The notes under the pieces are model-generated. The model searched no databases. It was given only the letters and a program-made list of their open reading frames with translations, and was not told the origin of the DNA. Source: Closterium sp. Naga37s-1 (lineage: Eukaryota; Streptophyta; Zygnematophyceae; Desmidiales; Closteriaceae). From it: DNA of 64,000 bases. The stretch is taken from positions 1 to 64,000 of the forward strand of contig CANJKZ010000961.1 of the NCBI GenBank assembly GCA_947471745.1, read 5' to 3'. Both the position numbers and the translations under genes were made by a program. Below, in pieces: positions 31,491 to 43,143 of the stretch (positions are counted from its first letter, which is position 1; each line of letters starts with the position of its first letter).

Positions 31491-32184
31491 GGGGGGGGGC
31501 GGAGGGGCGTCAGTCGCGGGCGTAGGGGCGTCGGGCGACGGGCCGGGCTAGGAGCGACGGGCCTACGGGCTGTGCTAGGGGCGACGGGCCGGCCTAGGGG
31601 CGACGGGCCGGCCTAGGGGCGACGGGCCTAGGGGCCGAGGGCCGAGGGGCAATGGGCGATGGGCAACGGGCCGGGGCCGGGGCCTAGGGGCGACGGGCCG
31701 AGGGGCGACGGGCTAGGGGCCGGGGCCTAGGGGCTTCGAGAGACGGGGCCGGGCCTAGGGGAGCGACGGGCCTAGGGGCGTTGGGCGACGGGCAACCGGC
31801 CTAGGGGCGACGGGCGCGAGCGGCGGGCCGGGGCCGAGAGCTAGGGGTGACGGGCCGGGGCCTAGGGGCTACGGGCGACGGGCCGTGCCAAACGTCGAGA
31901 GGAGGGCCGCACGAGGGCGGCGCGCAGGGCAGCAGGTGGTGGGCCCAAGGGTCGTAACAGCTCTTAATACCATGTTGAAATAGTAGGAGCCATGGCTAGG
32001 GGGTGAGCTAGCCAAGGATGTCGAGAGAGTTCAGGGTGCGTAGAAAAGTCGAGACGGAATGTTTCACTAAAGGGCCAAAGGCCCAAGTTATACAAGAGGG
32101 GGTGCACCACAAGCAGGACAGTGATATAACTACACTACAGCTAGAACTACATGCAGTTATACAGAAATATATTCTGACACATGG

Positions 32185-33017
32185 CTGGAGCTAGGAACGA
32201 CTAGGAACGCCATGCTGGAGGGAGGAACATCACTCAGCTAGTCTGACCAACGAGGCGTGGCTAGCAAAGAACCGCACGTCAGAAACGTCGCTCAAAACCC
32301 TAGTCTGCGCCAGGCTAGGAGTGGCGAGGAACTGCTAAGAGCGGTCAGGAATGGTGGAAAACCCTAATCTACGCCATGAATGCGGCTTTTGGTCGCTGCT
32401 GAGTACGAGGGAGGTGGTGAAGGTAAGGAACAGGTGGAGGGGTGGTGACAAGGTGCCTGGCGAGGCACTCTGCTATAGGATAGGAGGGCGTGCTAGTATG
32501 GCGTTCACTGTCAAGCAGGGCGCTCAGGCTAGTAGGCAAAGTGCGTGCGCGTGCATCCTACTGGCGAGGCGTGCGCGTGCTGCGGCTGCTGTGCGCTGGT
32601 GTGACGTGCGTTGGCGTGCACGCGTCGGCATGTGCGCTGCGCGCATGTGCGGGTGTGCCTTGTGGCGCTCGCTCCTGGTGCAAGCTGGCACGCGTATGTA
32701 GTGCATGCTAGTCGCGTTGCGCGGGGCGAGCGTGCTGCGCACGCAAGTCGTAGCACGGGCGCTGGGTGACGCACGCTTTCTAGGGAGGGCACACACTGCT
32801 TCCTAGCTGGGCGCGCGCTGCTTTCTAGGGAGGGCATGCGCTGCGTCCTATTGGGACGCACTCTACTTCCATAGAGGCACTTTCTGCTTCCTAGCAGGGC
32901 AAGCGGACAGTTGGCTGGCAACGGATGGCGGAAACGGAGAGGACGGGGCTGGCTGGCCGGTGAAAACGCCTAGGAGAAAGGTGGTTTAAGGAGGCAGGTG
33001 GCCCTAGGACGAACCTA
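32185..33017 (-). repeat. Copia E' leader, continued
   Basis: Non-coding leader after TRIM-D: short aggaacg-type repeats, then gtgcg-rich sequence (32530-32870) with no domain. The PBS complement (TGGTATCAGTAGG on the minus strand) sits at about 33014-33026. Confidence 0.5.
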
Positions 33018-33026
33018 CTGATACCA

Positions 33027-33135
33027 TATCAGAATAGCACGTAGCGGAATGGTGAAACTAGGAAGGAGGGAGATACAACCCTAAAAGTGTTATACTCCCC
33101 ACTGTGAATCTCACTATAGCTAGCATGCATATACA
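33027..33135 (-). repeat. Copia E' 5' LTR (approximate)
   Basis: Similar to the E LTR (43011-43138): shared blocks aaactagg, tacaa, ccctaaaagtg, and a PBS directly next to it. The outer end (near 33135) is not sharp and no second LTR or target duplication is visible. Confidence 0.55.
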
Positions 33136-33383
33136 TAGTTTCCTACTTTCTACCCTTTTTATAGGCCAGTTTGTAGAGTTACCCTAAGCCAAGCAGTGTA
33201 GAAGAATTGTTACTATTTGTCCACAAGTGTGGTTTTTTTTATACTTTGAAAATCAGTGTACGGGAATTTTTTTCCTTTTTGTAAAGGGTACGGAAAAGGT
33301 TACACTGACACCGGATCTGTTGAGATGATGGATTTTCCTGAAATTATGTGGCTGGGACGTTTGGCATCGCCACTTCACGTTTT
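33136..33383. other. Unassigned sequence before the microsatellite
   Basis: AT-richer sequence with no domain, repeat or RNA gene that I can identify. It may be old host DNA between element clusters. Confidence 0.4.
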
Positions 33384-33920
<537 letters not shown>

Positions 33921-34480
33921 TAAAAAACACAGAAAAAAAAACACCTGCTGCTGGAGATTGAAATGCTCCCATTGGTGGTTTATGCAACATTTTTGCCAAC
34001 GCACCCAAGAAAATTGCCAACCATACCTGGTAGCGCACCAAAAGAGGAACTGAACTGAACTGAACTGGATCCACCTATTGATGTATGATTCGTGTTGCCC
34101 AGCACATCACCTAGTAGTCCAGCGCGCGACTTCCCATCCATGCAACCGTCGCGCTTCTAGGACATCCATCTCGTCGAGGGTGTATGGGGTGAATGACTTT
34201 CCCAGGAGAACCTATATTGTTCAACATTCACTTTTTTTTGCGTGGGGGTCTGTCCTCAAGAATTTTCCAATCATGCCTGCTGAGCAAGATCCATAACCGC
34301 CTAATGGACTCCTAAACGGGCTCTCCGTTCTCGGTGTTCTACCCCGCCTGTCTCAAAATTATGGTGTTCTCATCAGCCAGGTGGATCTTGACCCCTCTCA
34401 TGTGCGATGCTTTGGTATCGTATACTCACTCAAGCCACCAAAATCACTTACTGCCTTTGGGCCATACCTTCTCTCGTGCC
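33921..34480. other. Unassigned sequence
   Basis: About 560 bp of ordinary composition. No long frame, LTR or known motif; a short tandem ctgaactgaa run (34049-34066) is the only internal structure seen. Confidence 0.4.
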
Positions 34481-34932
34481 TAGGCGCGACGGGCCGGGGC
34501 GACGGGCCTAGGGGCGACGGGCCGGGCTAGGGGCGACAGGCCAGCCTAGGGGCGACGGGCCTAGGCGACAGGCCTAAGGGCGACGGGCCGGGGCGACGGG
34601 CCTAGGGGCGACGGGTCGGGCCAGGGGCGACGGGTCGGGCCAAGAGCGACGGGCCGGCCTAGGGGCTATGGGCCTAGGGGCGACGGGCCGGGGCGACAGG
34701 CCTAGGGGCAACACGAGGGTCGCTAGGGGCGGCTAGTGGGGCAGCGCAGTGGTGGGCCCAGAAAAAAAACGGTCCTAGCGGAGGACCTGCTCTGAAACCA
34801 TGTCAGAAGAATGAACGAGAATGAATTCATTGAGCAGAAGTTGGGTACAAGTACTAACCCTAATTGGGTTGTAGCCCTTATGGGCTACCCCACTATAGCC
34901 TACACAAATGTAAGCACTATAACATTCTGACA
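34481..34932 (-). mobile_element. Truncated copia B3: leader plus 5' LTR
   Basis: The LTR (34801-34932, 132 bp) is of B type and is preceded by a PBS (TGGTTTCAGAGC on the minus strand). The leader (34481-34750) is a ggggcgacgggcctag minisatellite like that of TRIM-D rather than that of copia B. Everything downstream of the leader is missing. Confidence 0.75.
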
Positions 34933-35947
34933 TTTAGTATCTGCACGATGTTGTTGTTGAACTTGTGTGTGGCTTGTATTGTTGGAATAATGGCCCTACT
35001 CTTCCGGATTGCTCCGAGTATAGCCTTGCGTGTGTCTATCCCACACAAAAGGTTTCATGTACAGCAATGCAATCACAAAAATGTGGAGGTTCACGTCAAC
35101 GGTGTTCTCCCAGCACAACAACCGAAGTTTCTACTAGGCCTTGTCGAACATGATTCGTGACAATGATTGGCATCACTCCTTTCCCAGCATCATGAGGCTT
35201 AGGCAAGCGCTGGCCATGCTGCGTCTGACCACAGTCGAATGTGAGCGAGGTTTCAGCGAGCATAATATTATTAAGACGTGGGGACGAGGCAACGCCTAGA
35301 GTACCTGATGTGTTGTTTGTTGCTGCAGTATGACGTAGACTGGTATGAGGCCTTCTCCATATTTCGAGGAGAGAGGCTTAGACGCTAAATCATGGATCTT
35401 AGTGGGAGTAACGAGAGTAACACTATGTTTGTAGATGGTGTTGTAGAGGCAAGTGTGCCAACTAGTGGTTAAATTGTTCACTGTCTTTCTATTAAATTAT
35501 TAAATTGTTCACTGGCAAGTCTGCTAGCCTTTCGATATTTTTAGCCTGTAGTCAGCCTACAAAACATATTACCCTAACAAGGCTGGCTTGGCTGAAACAT
35601 TGATTATCTAGGGTGAGCCAAAACCAATTTTGGGCCTTGACGCAGAGTCCCACACTATCGCGGTACATTTTTATAAAGTACGCGAGAGTGGGAAGCAGGG
35701 CTGACGTTCCAAAAAACACTATTCAGAGGTTTGGGGCAATAGAAAGAAAAAAACTCATTGGCCGGTTACTCTAGCTTTTCATGGTTCACAAAAGAAGAGC
35801 TCTGGTGATTTTGTGGTTTATGAACTACACTACGGACCAAGTCATTTGTCGATGTGAACAGCCACACCCTACTCCTGAGGTATCTCATCGAGGTGTCGCA
35901 TAGCGTCGACCGCCCGGGTCTACAGTGGTAGTAAACGCATGCAAGAC
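34933..35947. other. Low-gene stretch with a transposase relic
   Basis: About 1 kb of AT-richer sequence between B3 and E. Apart from the hAT-like relic at 35192-35299 I see no domain, RNA gene or tandem repeat. Confidence 0.4.
35192..35299 (+). pseudogene. hAT/ZNF862-like dimerisation relic
   Basis: A 36-codon plus-strand segment contains TTVECERGFSEHNIIKTW, which resembles the ECERGFS..N.IKT signature at the C-terminus of hAT-type transposases and their domesticated ZNF862-like relatives. The rest of the transposase is not present upstream in frame. A short fragment, so the assignment is tentative. Confidence 0.45.
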
Positions 35948-36075
35948 TCTCAAGAAACGTGCACAATGGAATGATTGAACTAGGGAAGCAAGGGATACAA
36001 ATAGCAACCCTAAAAGTGTTGTACTCCCTAGAGTGCTACTCACTGTAGCCTAAGAACCTATAACAACATTTGACA
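35948..36075 (-). repeat. 3' LTR of copia E
   Basis: 128 bp; ends defined by the aagac duplication and by alignment with 43011-43138. Confidence 0.9.
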
Positions 36076-36281
36076 CACCCCCATAGGCTAAGTGAGGGGC
36101 ATCAAAGCAAGCAGGGTGAACAAACGGTCACAAGACCAGTCAATGCAAGAAACAAAGCAAGCTCAGGGTGGATCTCAAGGACACCACACGAATTCGGAGC
36201 ACAAGCAAGTGGCCACAGGCCAGTTCAAGAGTTCACTAGGATATATATAGCAAAGCACAACAAGCAGGGCAAACAGCAAGT

Positions 36282-37081
36282 CTACAGCAACCGAGGGCCT
36301 ACCTCAACAAGCCCCAACTGCACATAGAACCTGTGGTGGTCACCAGGCGCCAAGGCCTTGGTGAAGACGTCGGCAGTATTGGCCTCTGAGGCCACAAAGT
36401 CCAAGTGTGCCTGGCCACATCGTTGCAGCTCTCGCAGGAGGAAGTACCTCACGCCAATATGCTTCACTTTGCTCTCCAGTCAAGGCTCTCGACACAAGAG
36501 GATCATGGCCTTGTTGTCAGCGTACAAGGTTGGTTCAGAGCGAGGCCGCTCACCAAGGTCAGCGAGCAAGAAGGTCAACCAACGAAGCTCCTGTGCCGCC
36601 ATGGCACCAGCGTAGATCTCTGCCTCTGCACTAGACGAAGCCACAGGCGACGACAGTGTAGACCTCCACGACACACCACCAACACCCAGACTGAAGCAGT
36701 AACCCTGAGTCGAGCGCTGAGTCTCCACATCGTCAGCGTAGGAAGAGTCGAAGTGACTGGTCAACACAATTGGCTGTGTCCCTCCAAGCACAAGCCCCAT
36801 GCCTGATGTAGTCGCCAGGTACTTTGCCACCCTCACAGCAGCTGTCCAGTGAACTTGACGGTGTCTCCCAGTCGCAACAAAGCGAGAGAGGACGCTGAGG
36901 GGAAAGGCGAGGTCCGGCCGAGTACAAGTTATCAGGTACATGAGGCAGCCCACAAGCTCTGCATAGGGGCCACTAGACTCAAAGGGCTCGTCGCGAAAAG
37001 GGCCAGTGAGTCGGTGCGGTGGTCAACGGCAAGAGGAGTGGGCTGTGCGGTGGAGAACTGAAACCCGAACCGCCGAAGGAC
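36282..37081 (-). pseudogene. Copia E RNase H
   Basis: Two minus-strand frames (36953-36480 and 36467-36282) cover RNase H: MGCLMYLITCTRPDLAFPL, TSHFDSSYADD, SSSAEAEIYAGAMAAQEL, YADNKAMILLC, then HIGVRYFLLREL and ANTADVFTKALAPGD. A frame change at about 36470 separates them. The first catalytic region is recognisable. Confidence 0.8.
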
Positions 37082-37783
37082 CTACTGCACCATGTGTGAC
37101 TGAGTTAGTGTGATGGTGTGAGCGGCTCTGTCCCTGGTGATCTGCAGGCCAAGGTAGCGCTGCAATTCACCGAGGTCAGTGCACTTGTGTCTCTTCTGCA
37201 GTTTGGATTTCACGTCAGACAGAGCTACCTTGTCTGCTATAGCAAAGACCAAGTCGTCGACGTCCACTAGTATAAAGAAAGGAGTGGAACTAGTGCGAAC
37301 AAACAGCGACGAGTCGGCAGTACAAAACCCAAGGTCACGAAGCGTGGAGCAAAGAGTGTCGTGCCACTCACGGGGCGACTGGCGGAGACCATAGACTGGC
37401 CGCCTCAGGCTCCACTGGGTCCCAGGTGGGAAGGTGTCAGTGAAGCCAGGAGGACGGCGCAGCCAGATCTCCTCGTGTAGTCGGCCCTGGAGAAACGCAG
37501 TGGAGAATTCAAGGGAGTGCAGCTCGTAGTCTCGATGTGCTGCTACGTGTAGTAACACCCGAAGAGTAGTCATCTTCGGGGTCGGGGCGAAGGTCTGGAA
37601 GAAGTCAACTCCCTCACGCTGACTGAAGCCCATAGCCACGTAACGCGCCTTGAACACAGGCGGTGATCCAGGCGGTCGTTTCACCTTGAAGAGCCACATG
37701 CCATCGACAACGTTCGCCTTGGGAGGGGGAACTGCGTCGACGTACGTGCCTGTGGAACTCCAAGATGCTAACTCTGCATCCAT
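37082..37783 (-). pseudogene. Copia E reverse transcriptase
   Basis: A 233-codon minus-strand frame: MDAELASWSSTGTYVDAVP, GMWLFKVKRPPGS, FKARYVAMGFSQREGVDFF, LEFSTAFLQGRLHEEIW, and the catalytic box as VDVDDLVFA, with Tyr of YVDD replaced by Asp. Upstream sequence to 38470 is a Ser/Leu-rich spacer in broken frames. Confidence 0.8.
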
Positions 37784-38470
37784 AGCCGCTTTCCACTAAG
37801 AGACCCAATTCCCTGACACTGCCTCATGGTACGTACGAGGTGTCGGTATGGCAAGGGCATCGGGTTCTCCCTCAAGGGAAAGCAGCATGGCGCGGAGAGA
37901 GGGGGAAGCAGCTGCTAAGAACTCCAACTCAAACTGCCTGTCCTCTAGGACGTCACAGCCAAGGGCAGACTCACCCCCGACGGACAGAGGACGAGGAGGT
38001 GGAGCAGCCACCACACGCGTGGCGTAGTCAAGACCGCGGGTGGAAGCAAAGTCAGCGACAGCAGCAGTAAGAGCCAAGACAGACGACGGAGAGGCACGAG
38101 GGTCGGTGACAAGAGAGGTGAGAACACGAGAGACAACAGTGCAAGCAGCACAGTAGTAGTCAATGATAGGGTGAGAGGAAACGGTGAGAGATGACTCATG
38201 AGGTGAGGGGAGAACAGACACAGGCGGAGAATGATAAGGAGGAGAACGAAACAAGACGGTGCGGAGGTCGGCAAGAGGAGACGAGGGCCGAGCACGTGGA
38301 GGACAACGACTGGTCCAGTCGTGCCGGACAACAGGAGGAGGCGACTGTGACTGAGGAGGAGAGAGAACAGCCGGAGTCGAGTCCGGAGGAGGAAATGTAG
38401 GACCGTACGGTGTAGGAGACTATGAGTGAATAGGAGGAGAGGAAGGAAGACCAAGGGCCCGAAGGCCACT

Positions 38471-39756
38471 CACTGGAGGGAACATTTGCTGCAAAAGTGG
38501 CGGCTACGGCGGCGGCTGCTGCTGCTGCTGCTGCGGCTACTACTGCTGCTGCTGATCCAACTACTGCAACTCCTGCCTCTCCTGCTCCAACTTCTCCTGC
38601 TCCTCGCGCTCAAGCAGGCGAAGGGCCTAAAAATGGGTGTCCTGGCGGTGGGGAGGCGCAGTGGGCGACGCAGTAGGCGAGCCTCCAGCTCCCGTCTCCT
38701 CAGTACCAGCTCCTACAGCGCCAGCACCTCCTGCTCCGGCGCCCCCAAAACTAGCACCGCCAGTGCCAGCACCTCCAGTGCCAGCACCCCCAGAGCTAGC
38801 GCCACCTGCGCCAGTACCTCCATCTCTAGCACCCCTCGAACGATCACCCCCAGACCGAGTACCGTCAGCGGTTGCACCTCCAGCTCCAACACCAGCGGAG
38901 TCCACAGTAACCTGTCGCAGAAGTGCCGAAGGCTGCTGAGGGCACTGTGAGGAGGATTGCGGGGAGGGAGACGCTACTTGACGCGCGACCGAGGGTAGAG
39001 GGGTAGCTGAGACACACCTGACGGGGCAGGACCAGGGGGGGGCGGGGGTACCGGAGGAGCAGGAGCAGGGGGAAGAGAGGGTGCGAGGAAGAGGGGGGAA
39101 GGGGGAACCGGGAGATCTCGACAGGGGTACCGAGTGTAGTAGGACGCTGACTCGTCAAACCGGGCGTCACAAGAGTCTAGAAATTGGTGGAGGGGCGGGT
39201 GGTAAAAGGAGTTGTCGGGAGAGCCCACCGAAAAACCAAGGAAGACACAGGGGATGGTGCGAGCCGAGAGCTTGTCCGCAGATTTGTCGCGGACAAGCGT
39301 AAGGCAGCCCTAGATGTGAAAGGCCGACCCAACACCAGGGGACCCAGTCCAAAGACTGGTCGGTGAAACCTCTGGCGGCGAGACACGCGGCTGGAGGTTC
39401 AGCTGGTGCGCGGTTTAGCGCAGACCGTAGGGCCACAGAAAATGGGGCGCATGGGCATGGATCATGGACGTGCGGGCGATGTCCATGACCAAGCCAATGC
39501 GGCGCTCAGCAACCCCATTCTGCTGTGGGGACTTCGACAGCGTCCAGGACTGGCTGATGCCCTACTCGCCGCAGAACCCGGCAAGGACGCCGGAGCGAAA
39601 CTCACCCCCACGATCGGAGTGGAGACAATGGACATGATTACCACGAGTGCCATCAGTGGCCAGAAGCCACCGGATCAGCGTAGAAGTCACCCCAGACTTC
39701 TTCGCGAGAGGAAAAGCCATGGTATACCTAGATTAGTCGTCAACAACCACTAGAAA
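38471..39756 (-). pseudogene. Copia E spacer and integrase, broken
   Basis: The minus strand shows the Gly/Ala-rich spacer (38627-38905), the integrase end with DARFDES (39150-39180) and a segment corresponding to GVAERRIGLVMDIARTSM at about 39470-39530 in shifted frames. Several frames are needed to read through, so no product is expected. Confidence 0.7.
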
Positions 39757-40827
39757 TTAGCGCTCCCTCTCAGGGCCCGGCATAGGGGCAGGGCCCCAGA
39801 CGTCCAGGTGGAGAGTCTGGAAGGAAGCAGTGGTCGGACGAAGGGAGGAGGAGTGCGGAGTGGCGCGCAGGTAGCCGGCGACGCAAGGAATGCAGGGTGG
39901 GGCAAGCGAGGGAGGGAGCGACGGAAAGATGCGCGGAAGACCTGAGACAAAACTGTGACTGGCCATGCCGCGGAGGCGGGGGAGCGACCGGTGGCCAAGG
40001 CGGTGGTGCCACAAGACGGCTGGGTGGGCTAGGGACCGACAGGAGCAAGACGCAGCAACCTGACTAGACACCTCTACTTGACCAGACATAGCAACCGGAC
40101 TAGACACTGGGACCTGAGGGGACGCAGCGACCTGAACGGAGGATGCCACCGGGGAGCGGTCGGTGTGGGGAACGTAGAGACCAGAGCGGGACTCCCTAGT
40201 GAACGTGGCAAGAACATCACCTGTAGCGGCGTCTGTACAGACCGCAATCCTCCCACCCCCCATAAAGGTAACGGTGATCCCCCTGTCCTGGAGGTATCGA
40301 ACACCCACCAAGTTCCGAGTGTACGAGGGGATGTGGAGGCCACGCAGGACACCAGAGGGGACCACAGGGCACGGGAGGGAGGAGGAGTTGCGCGCAACGG
40401 CTGGTCCAAAAGAAGGATCAGCCAGAGCTACCAGAACCGGAGCAAGGAGTGGTGTGAGGGTCGTGTGGTCGCGGAAGAAACACTGCGACGCGCCAGAGAC
40501 CAGTGTGAATGACAGAGACGCCTCAGCTGGAGGCATGTCAAGTCCGGAGGCTACACAAGCACCTAGAGCAGAAACACAAGCACCTAGACTAGAGATGCAC
40601 AGGTCTACACTAACAGAAGGCAAACATCCTAGACTACAAACACGCAAGCACACAGATCCATCAGCACTATAGTCAACATCAGCATACAAAGCATACTGAC
40701 GAGCATCATCCATAGACAGTTCAAATACAGGAATCTTACCGGCTAGCAGGCGAGCCCAGCACGGGGTGGTCACCTTAAGACCCCTGCGCGCACGGTAAAG
40801 GTCGTCGAGGCGGTGCAAGCACCGCAC
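39757..40827 (-). pseudogene. Copia E protease and pre-integrase
   Basis: A 356-codon minus-strand frame. The protease motif reads FTLVSGASQCFFRDHTT: the catalytic Asp of DSGA is Val, so the protease is dead. It is followed by GLHIPSYTRNLVGV, TFTRESRSGLYV, the pre-integrase LWHHRLGHRSLPRLRGMAS and the integrase start LHLDVWGP. Confidence 0.8.
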
Positions 40828-41954
40828 CGCATAGTGGTCGTCGCGGCCCCAGACACAGGGACTGCCCGGTCCAGTGATGCACCAGTGGTCGCAGGGGCCG
40901 GTGTCGTGCCGTGGGGGGCGAGGGGCCCAGCTCGTAGTGCTGATGCTGCGGCCAGTGCTCCCGGGTCCTCCAGGTCCCCACTGTGGCGGAGGGCCCCAGT
41001 GCTGCTGCGGACCCCGCTGTAGTGGTGGTCCCCACGACTGAAACTGTTGTGGTGCCTGCCACTGCTGATGTCCCTGCTGGTGCTACTGTCTCTGCTGTGG
41101 CTGCTGCTGCTGTGGCTGCTGCTGCTGGGGCCCCGCACCGCCGCTGGTCGAACCTCCTCCATCAGGTGGGTCAGCACCTCTTTCAGAGCTCCCTCTGCCT
41201 GAGGCACCACCGCCACCGTCACCACTGCCACCCCCAGAGCCACCTCCACCACTGCCACCTCCTCCACCGCCGCCACCCCCCTTCCCCCCTTTCTTGCCTC
41301 CTCTGCCCCGTTTCTGCCTGTCAGCGGCAGAAAAACTGCAGTGTCCTCAGAGACCGACACAGCAGCAGAGGCACGAGAAGTAGTGAAGGTAGGAAGCTGG
41401 GGGACAGCACACCCCTCAAAAAGCCGAGGGGAAACTGCGTCAGTGGCTAAGGCAACAGAGAGGAGGTTACTCTTGATCTTCCCGAGAGTGGTCTCGAGAA
41501 GATTAATCGTAAGCTCACTGGGGTGCTGCTGGAAAAGTGCGTCACGCGCAGAGGAGAGGCGGTCAGGGAGACGAGTGACTACCCAGTGGACAATGAGCCA
41601 GACAGGGGGGGGAGCAAGAAGAAGCTGAGCCTCAGTGCAAGCTGCTCGGTAGCTAGCGACAAGGGGGCGCAAGTGTGTGGCTAGGTCAGAGACAGTCGCA
41701 AACGAGCCGAGATCGGGAAACAAGAATGGCATGAGGATGCGGCTGAGGGAGACAAAGGAACGGGTGGAATAGCGTGCAGAAATAGCATCATACACCTCCT
41801 TCGCAGTCTCTACCAGGTCGAAGTGAGCGGCCTCAGTCGGTGGAAGGAGCTCGGTCAACGCGAGTGCAGCCGCAGCGTCACAGGAGTCCCAAACGTCCCG
41901 CACCAAGACGAGACGAGGGTAGTCCGCCTGCGCCTCCGGAGTTGGGGGGGGCAC
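40770..41954 (-). pseudogene. Copia E gag
   Basis: A 394-codon minus-strand frame with a UBN2-type gag core (LPPTEAAHFDLVETAKEVYD, SLSRILMPFLFPDLGSFATV, DRLSSARDALFQQHPSELT) and a variable Gly/Ser-rich C-terminal part. The 5' end of gag continues in another frame to about 42130, so the start is uncertain. A stop-free core but shifted at both ends. Confidence 0.75.
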
Positions 41955-42389
41955 GGCAGGGAGGGGCTCAGGACGCTGGGATGCCTGGAGGGCACCGGAC
42001 GCGTGGGCGTACAGGGTGGCGCCGTCCTGGCGCTGGCTGGTGAGGTAGCGCTGAGTCTGGCGGAGCCAGGTGCCGAACTCTATCGGGCGTCCCTCCGCAT
42101 CGAAACGAAGGCGGCGGGAGTCAATACTGGAGGCTAGGCTAGAGACGGCTAGAGCATGGAGCAGGCGGAGCTAGAAGCAAGAAGGGAGACTAGAGACAGC
42201 TAGAGACGCCAGCTGGACATATACTAGAGACAGTCGGAGGAAACTAGTCTAGGAGTGGGGATCTAACCAGTCCTAGGTCGCGCTACCGGTGGGAAGAGTG
42301 GTTGCCAGCCGCTGAAACGGAAGCCAACCGCAGTAGGAATGGCGTGGGGCCGGGGAACAGGTTAAGAGGAGAGGCCAACGGTTGGGCAG

Positions 42390-42990
42390 AGTGGGGGCGC
42401 ACTTGGGTAGCAAGGGTGAGGGCACGCGATCAACTCGGGCTAGGGTTAGGGTTAGAGCAGGGGCGCGGGCTAAGGGCGAGGGCACGGGTAGGGCGCGTGT
42501 GCGGGCTAGGGCACGGCCTAGGGCAGAGCGCGGCTCAGGGCAGACGCTGCTGAGGGCGAGGGCGCGACCTAGGGCGAGGGCGCGGCTTAGGGCAGGGCGC
42601 GGCCTAGGGCGCGGGCTGTCGCTAGGGCGAGGGCGCGGGTTAGGTCGCGGGCGAGGGCGGCGGTTTAGGTCGCTGGCTGGGGCGACGGGCTGGGGCGCGG
42701 GCTGGGGTGACGGGCTGGGGCTCGGGCTGGGGCGACGAGCTAGGGCGTGGGCTGGGGCGACGGGCTAGGGCGCGGGCTGGGGCGACGTGCTAGGGCTCGG
42801 GCGCTGGCGAATCCGCAGGCTAGGCGTGGAGGGCGCGAGAGCGCGGAGGGCGCGGAGGGATCTAGGGCGCGGAGGGCGCTAGGGCGCGGAGGGATCTAGG
42901 GCGCAGAGGGCGCGGAGGGATCTAGGGCGCGGTGGGCGCGGAGGGCGCTAGGGCGCGGAGGGCGCGAACACGGGCTAGGCTAGGCTAGGA
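42390..42990 (-). repeat. Leader minisatellite of copia E
   Basis: Units of the type ggctggggcgacgggctagg and gggcgcggagggatctaggg between gag and PBS. The first resembles the leaders of TRIM-D and B3. Confidence 0.85.
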
Positions 42991-43010
42991 AACGAACCTA
43001 ACTGATACCA

Positions 43011-43138
43011 TCTCAAGAAACGTGCACAACAGAATGATTAAACTAGGGAAGCGAGGGGTACAAATAGCAACCCTAAAAGTGCTGTACTCTCTAGAGTGCT
43101 ACTCAATGTAGCCTAACAACCTATAACAACATTTGACA
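43011..43138 (-). repeat. 5' LTR of copia E
   Basis: 128 bp, directly adjacent to the PBS (TGGTATCAGTTAGG on the minus strand) and followed by aagac. Confidence 0.9.
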
Positions 43139-43143
43139 AAGAC

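Larger units (their letters stand above)
30219..32179 (-). mobile_element. TRIM-D: non-autonomous LTR retrotransposon
   Basis: A minus-strand element with LTRs of 219 bp (30219-30437) and 207 bp (31973-32179) that are nearly identical apart from a 12-bp indel. A perfect duplication catgg flanks it (30214-30218, 32180-32184). On the minus strand the PBS TGGTATTAAGAGC follows the 5' LTR and the PPT GGGGGTG precedes the 3' LTR. The interior (1.5 kb) has a ggggcgacgggcctag leader (31490-31960), a 70-90 bp repeat array (30940-31490) and an Ala/Pro/Val-rich block. It encodes no gag or pol. Confidence 0.95.
18841..33135 (-). mobile_element. Old copia E', shattered by nested insertions
   Basis: A minus-strand copia of the same lineage as E but more decayed. 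Pieces in order: 5' LTR (about 33027-33135), leader (32185-33017 and about 30000-30218), gag relic and protease (about 29298-29820), pre-integrase/integrase (27047-28286), spacer and RT (18841-19983). It is split by TRIM-D, a 1,005-bp insert, copia A and finally copia B, which cut the RT. The rest of its pol may be 1926-2375. Assignment to one element rests on collinearity and orientation. Confidence 0.7.
35948..43138 (-). mobile_element. Copia element E, complete with TSD, coding decayed
   Basis: A minus-strand copia with two 128-bp LTRs (35948-36075 and 43011-43138) and a perfect 5-bp duplication aagac (35943-35947, 43139-43143). The LTR reads TGTCAAATGTTG...TTGAGA, so it ends in GA rather than CA. 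The PBS TGGTATCAG follows directly; the PPT CCTATGGGGGTG lies before the 3' LTR. Gag, protease, integrase, RT and RNase H are all present in order but broken by frameshifts and stops, and key catalytic residues are changed. 7,191 bp in total. Confidence 0.93.

Noticed and set aside
35648-35693. Imperfect hairpin tcccacactatcgcggtac / gtacgcgagagtggga
   Set aside because: Arms differ in length and need several bulges; no context supports a function.
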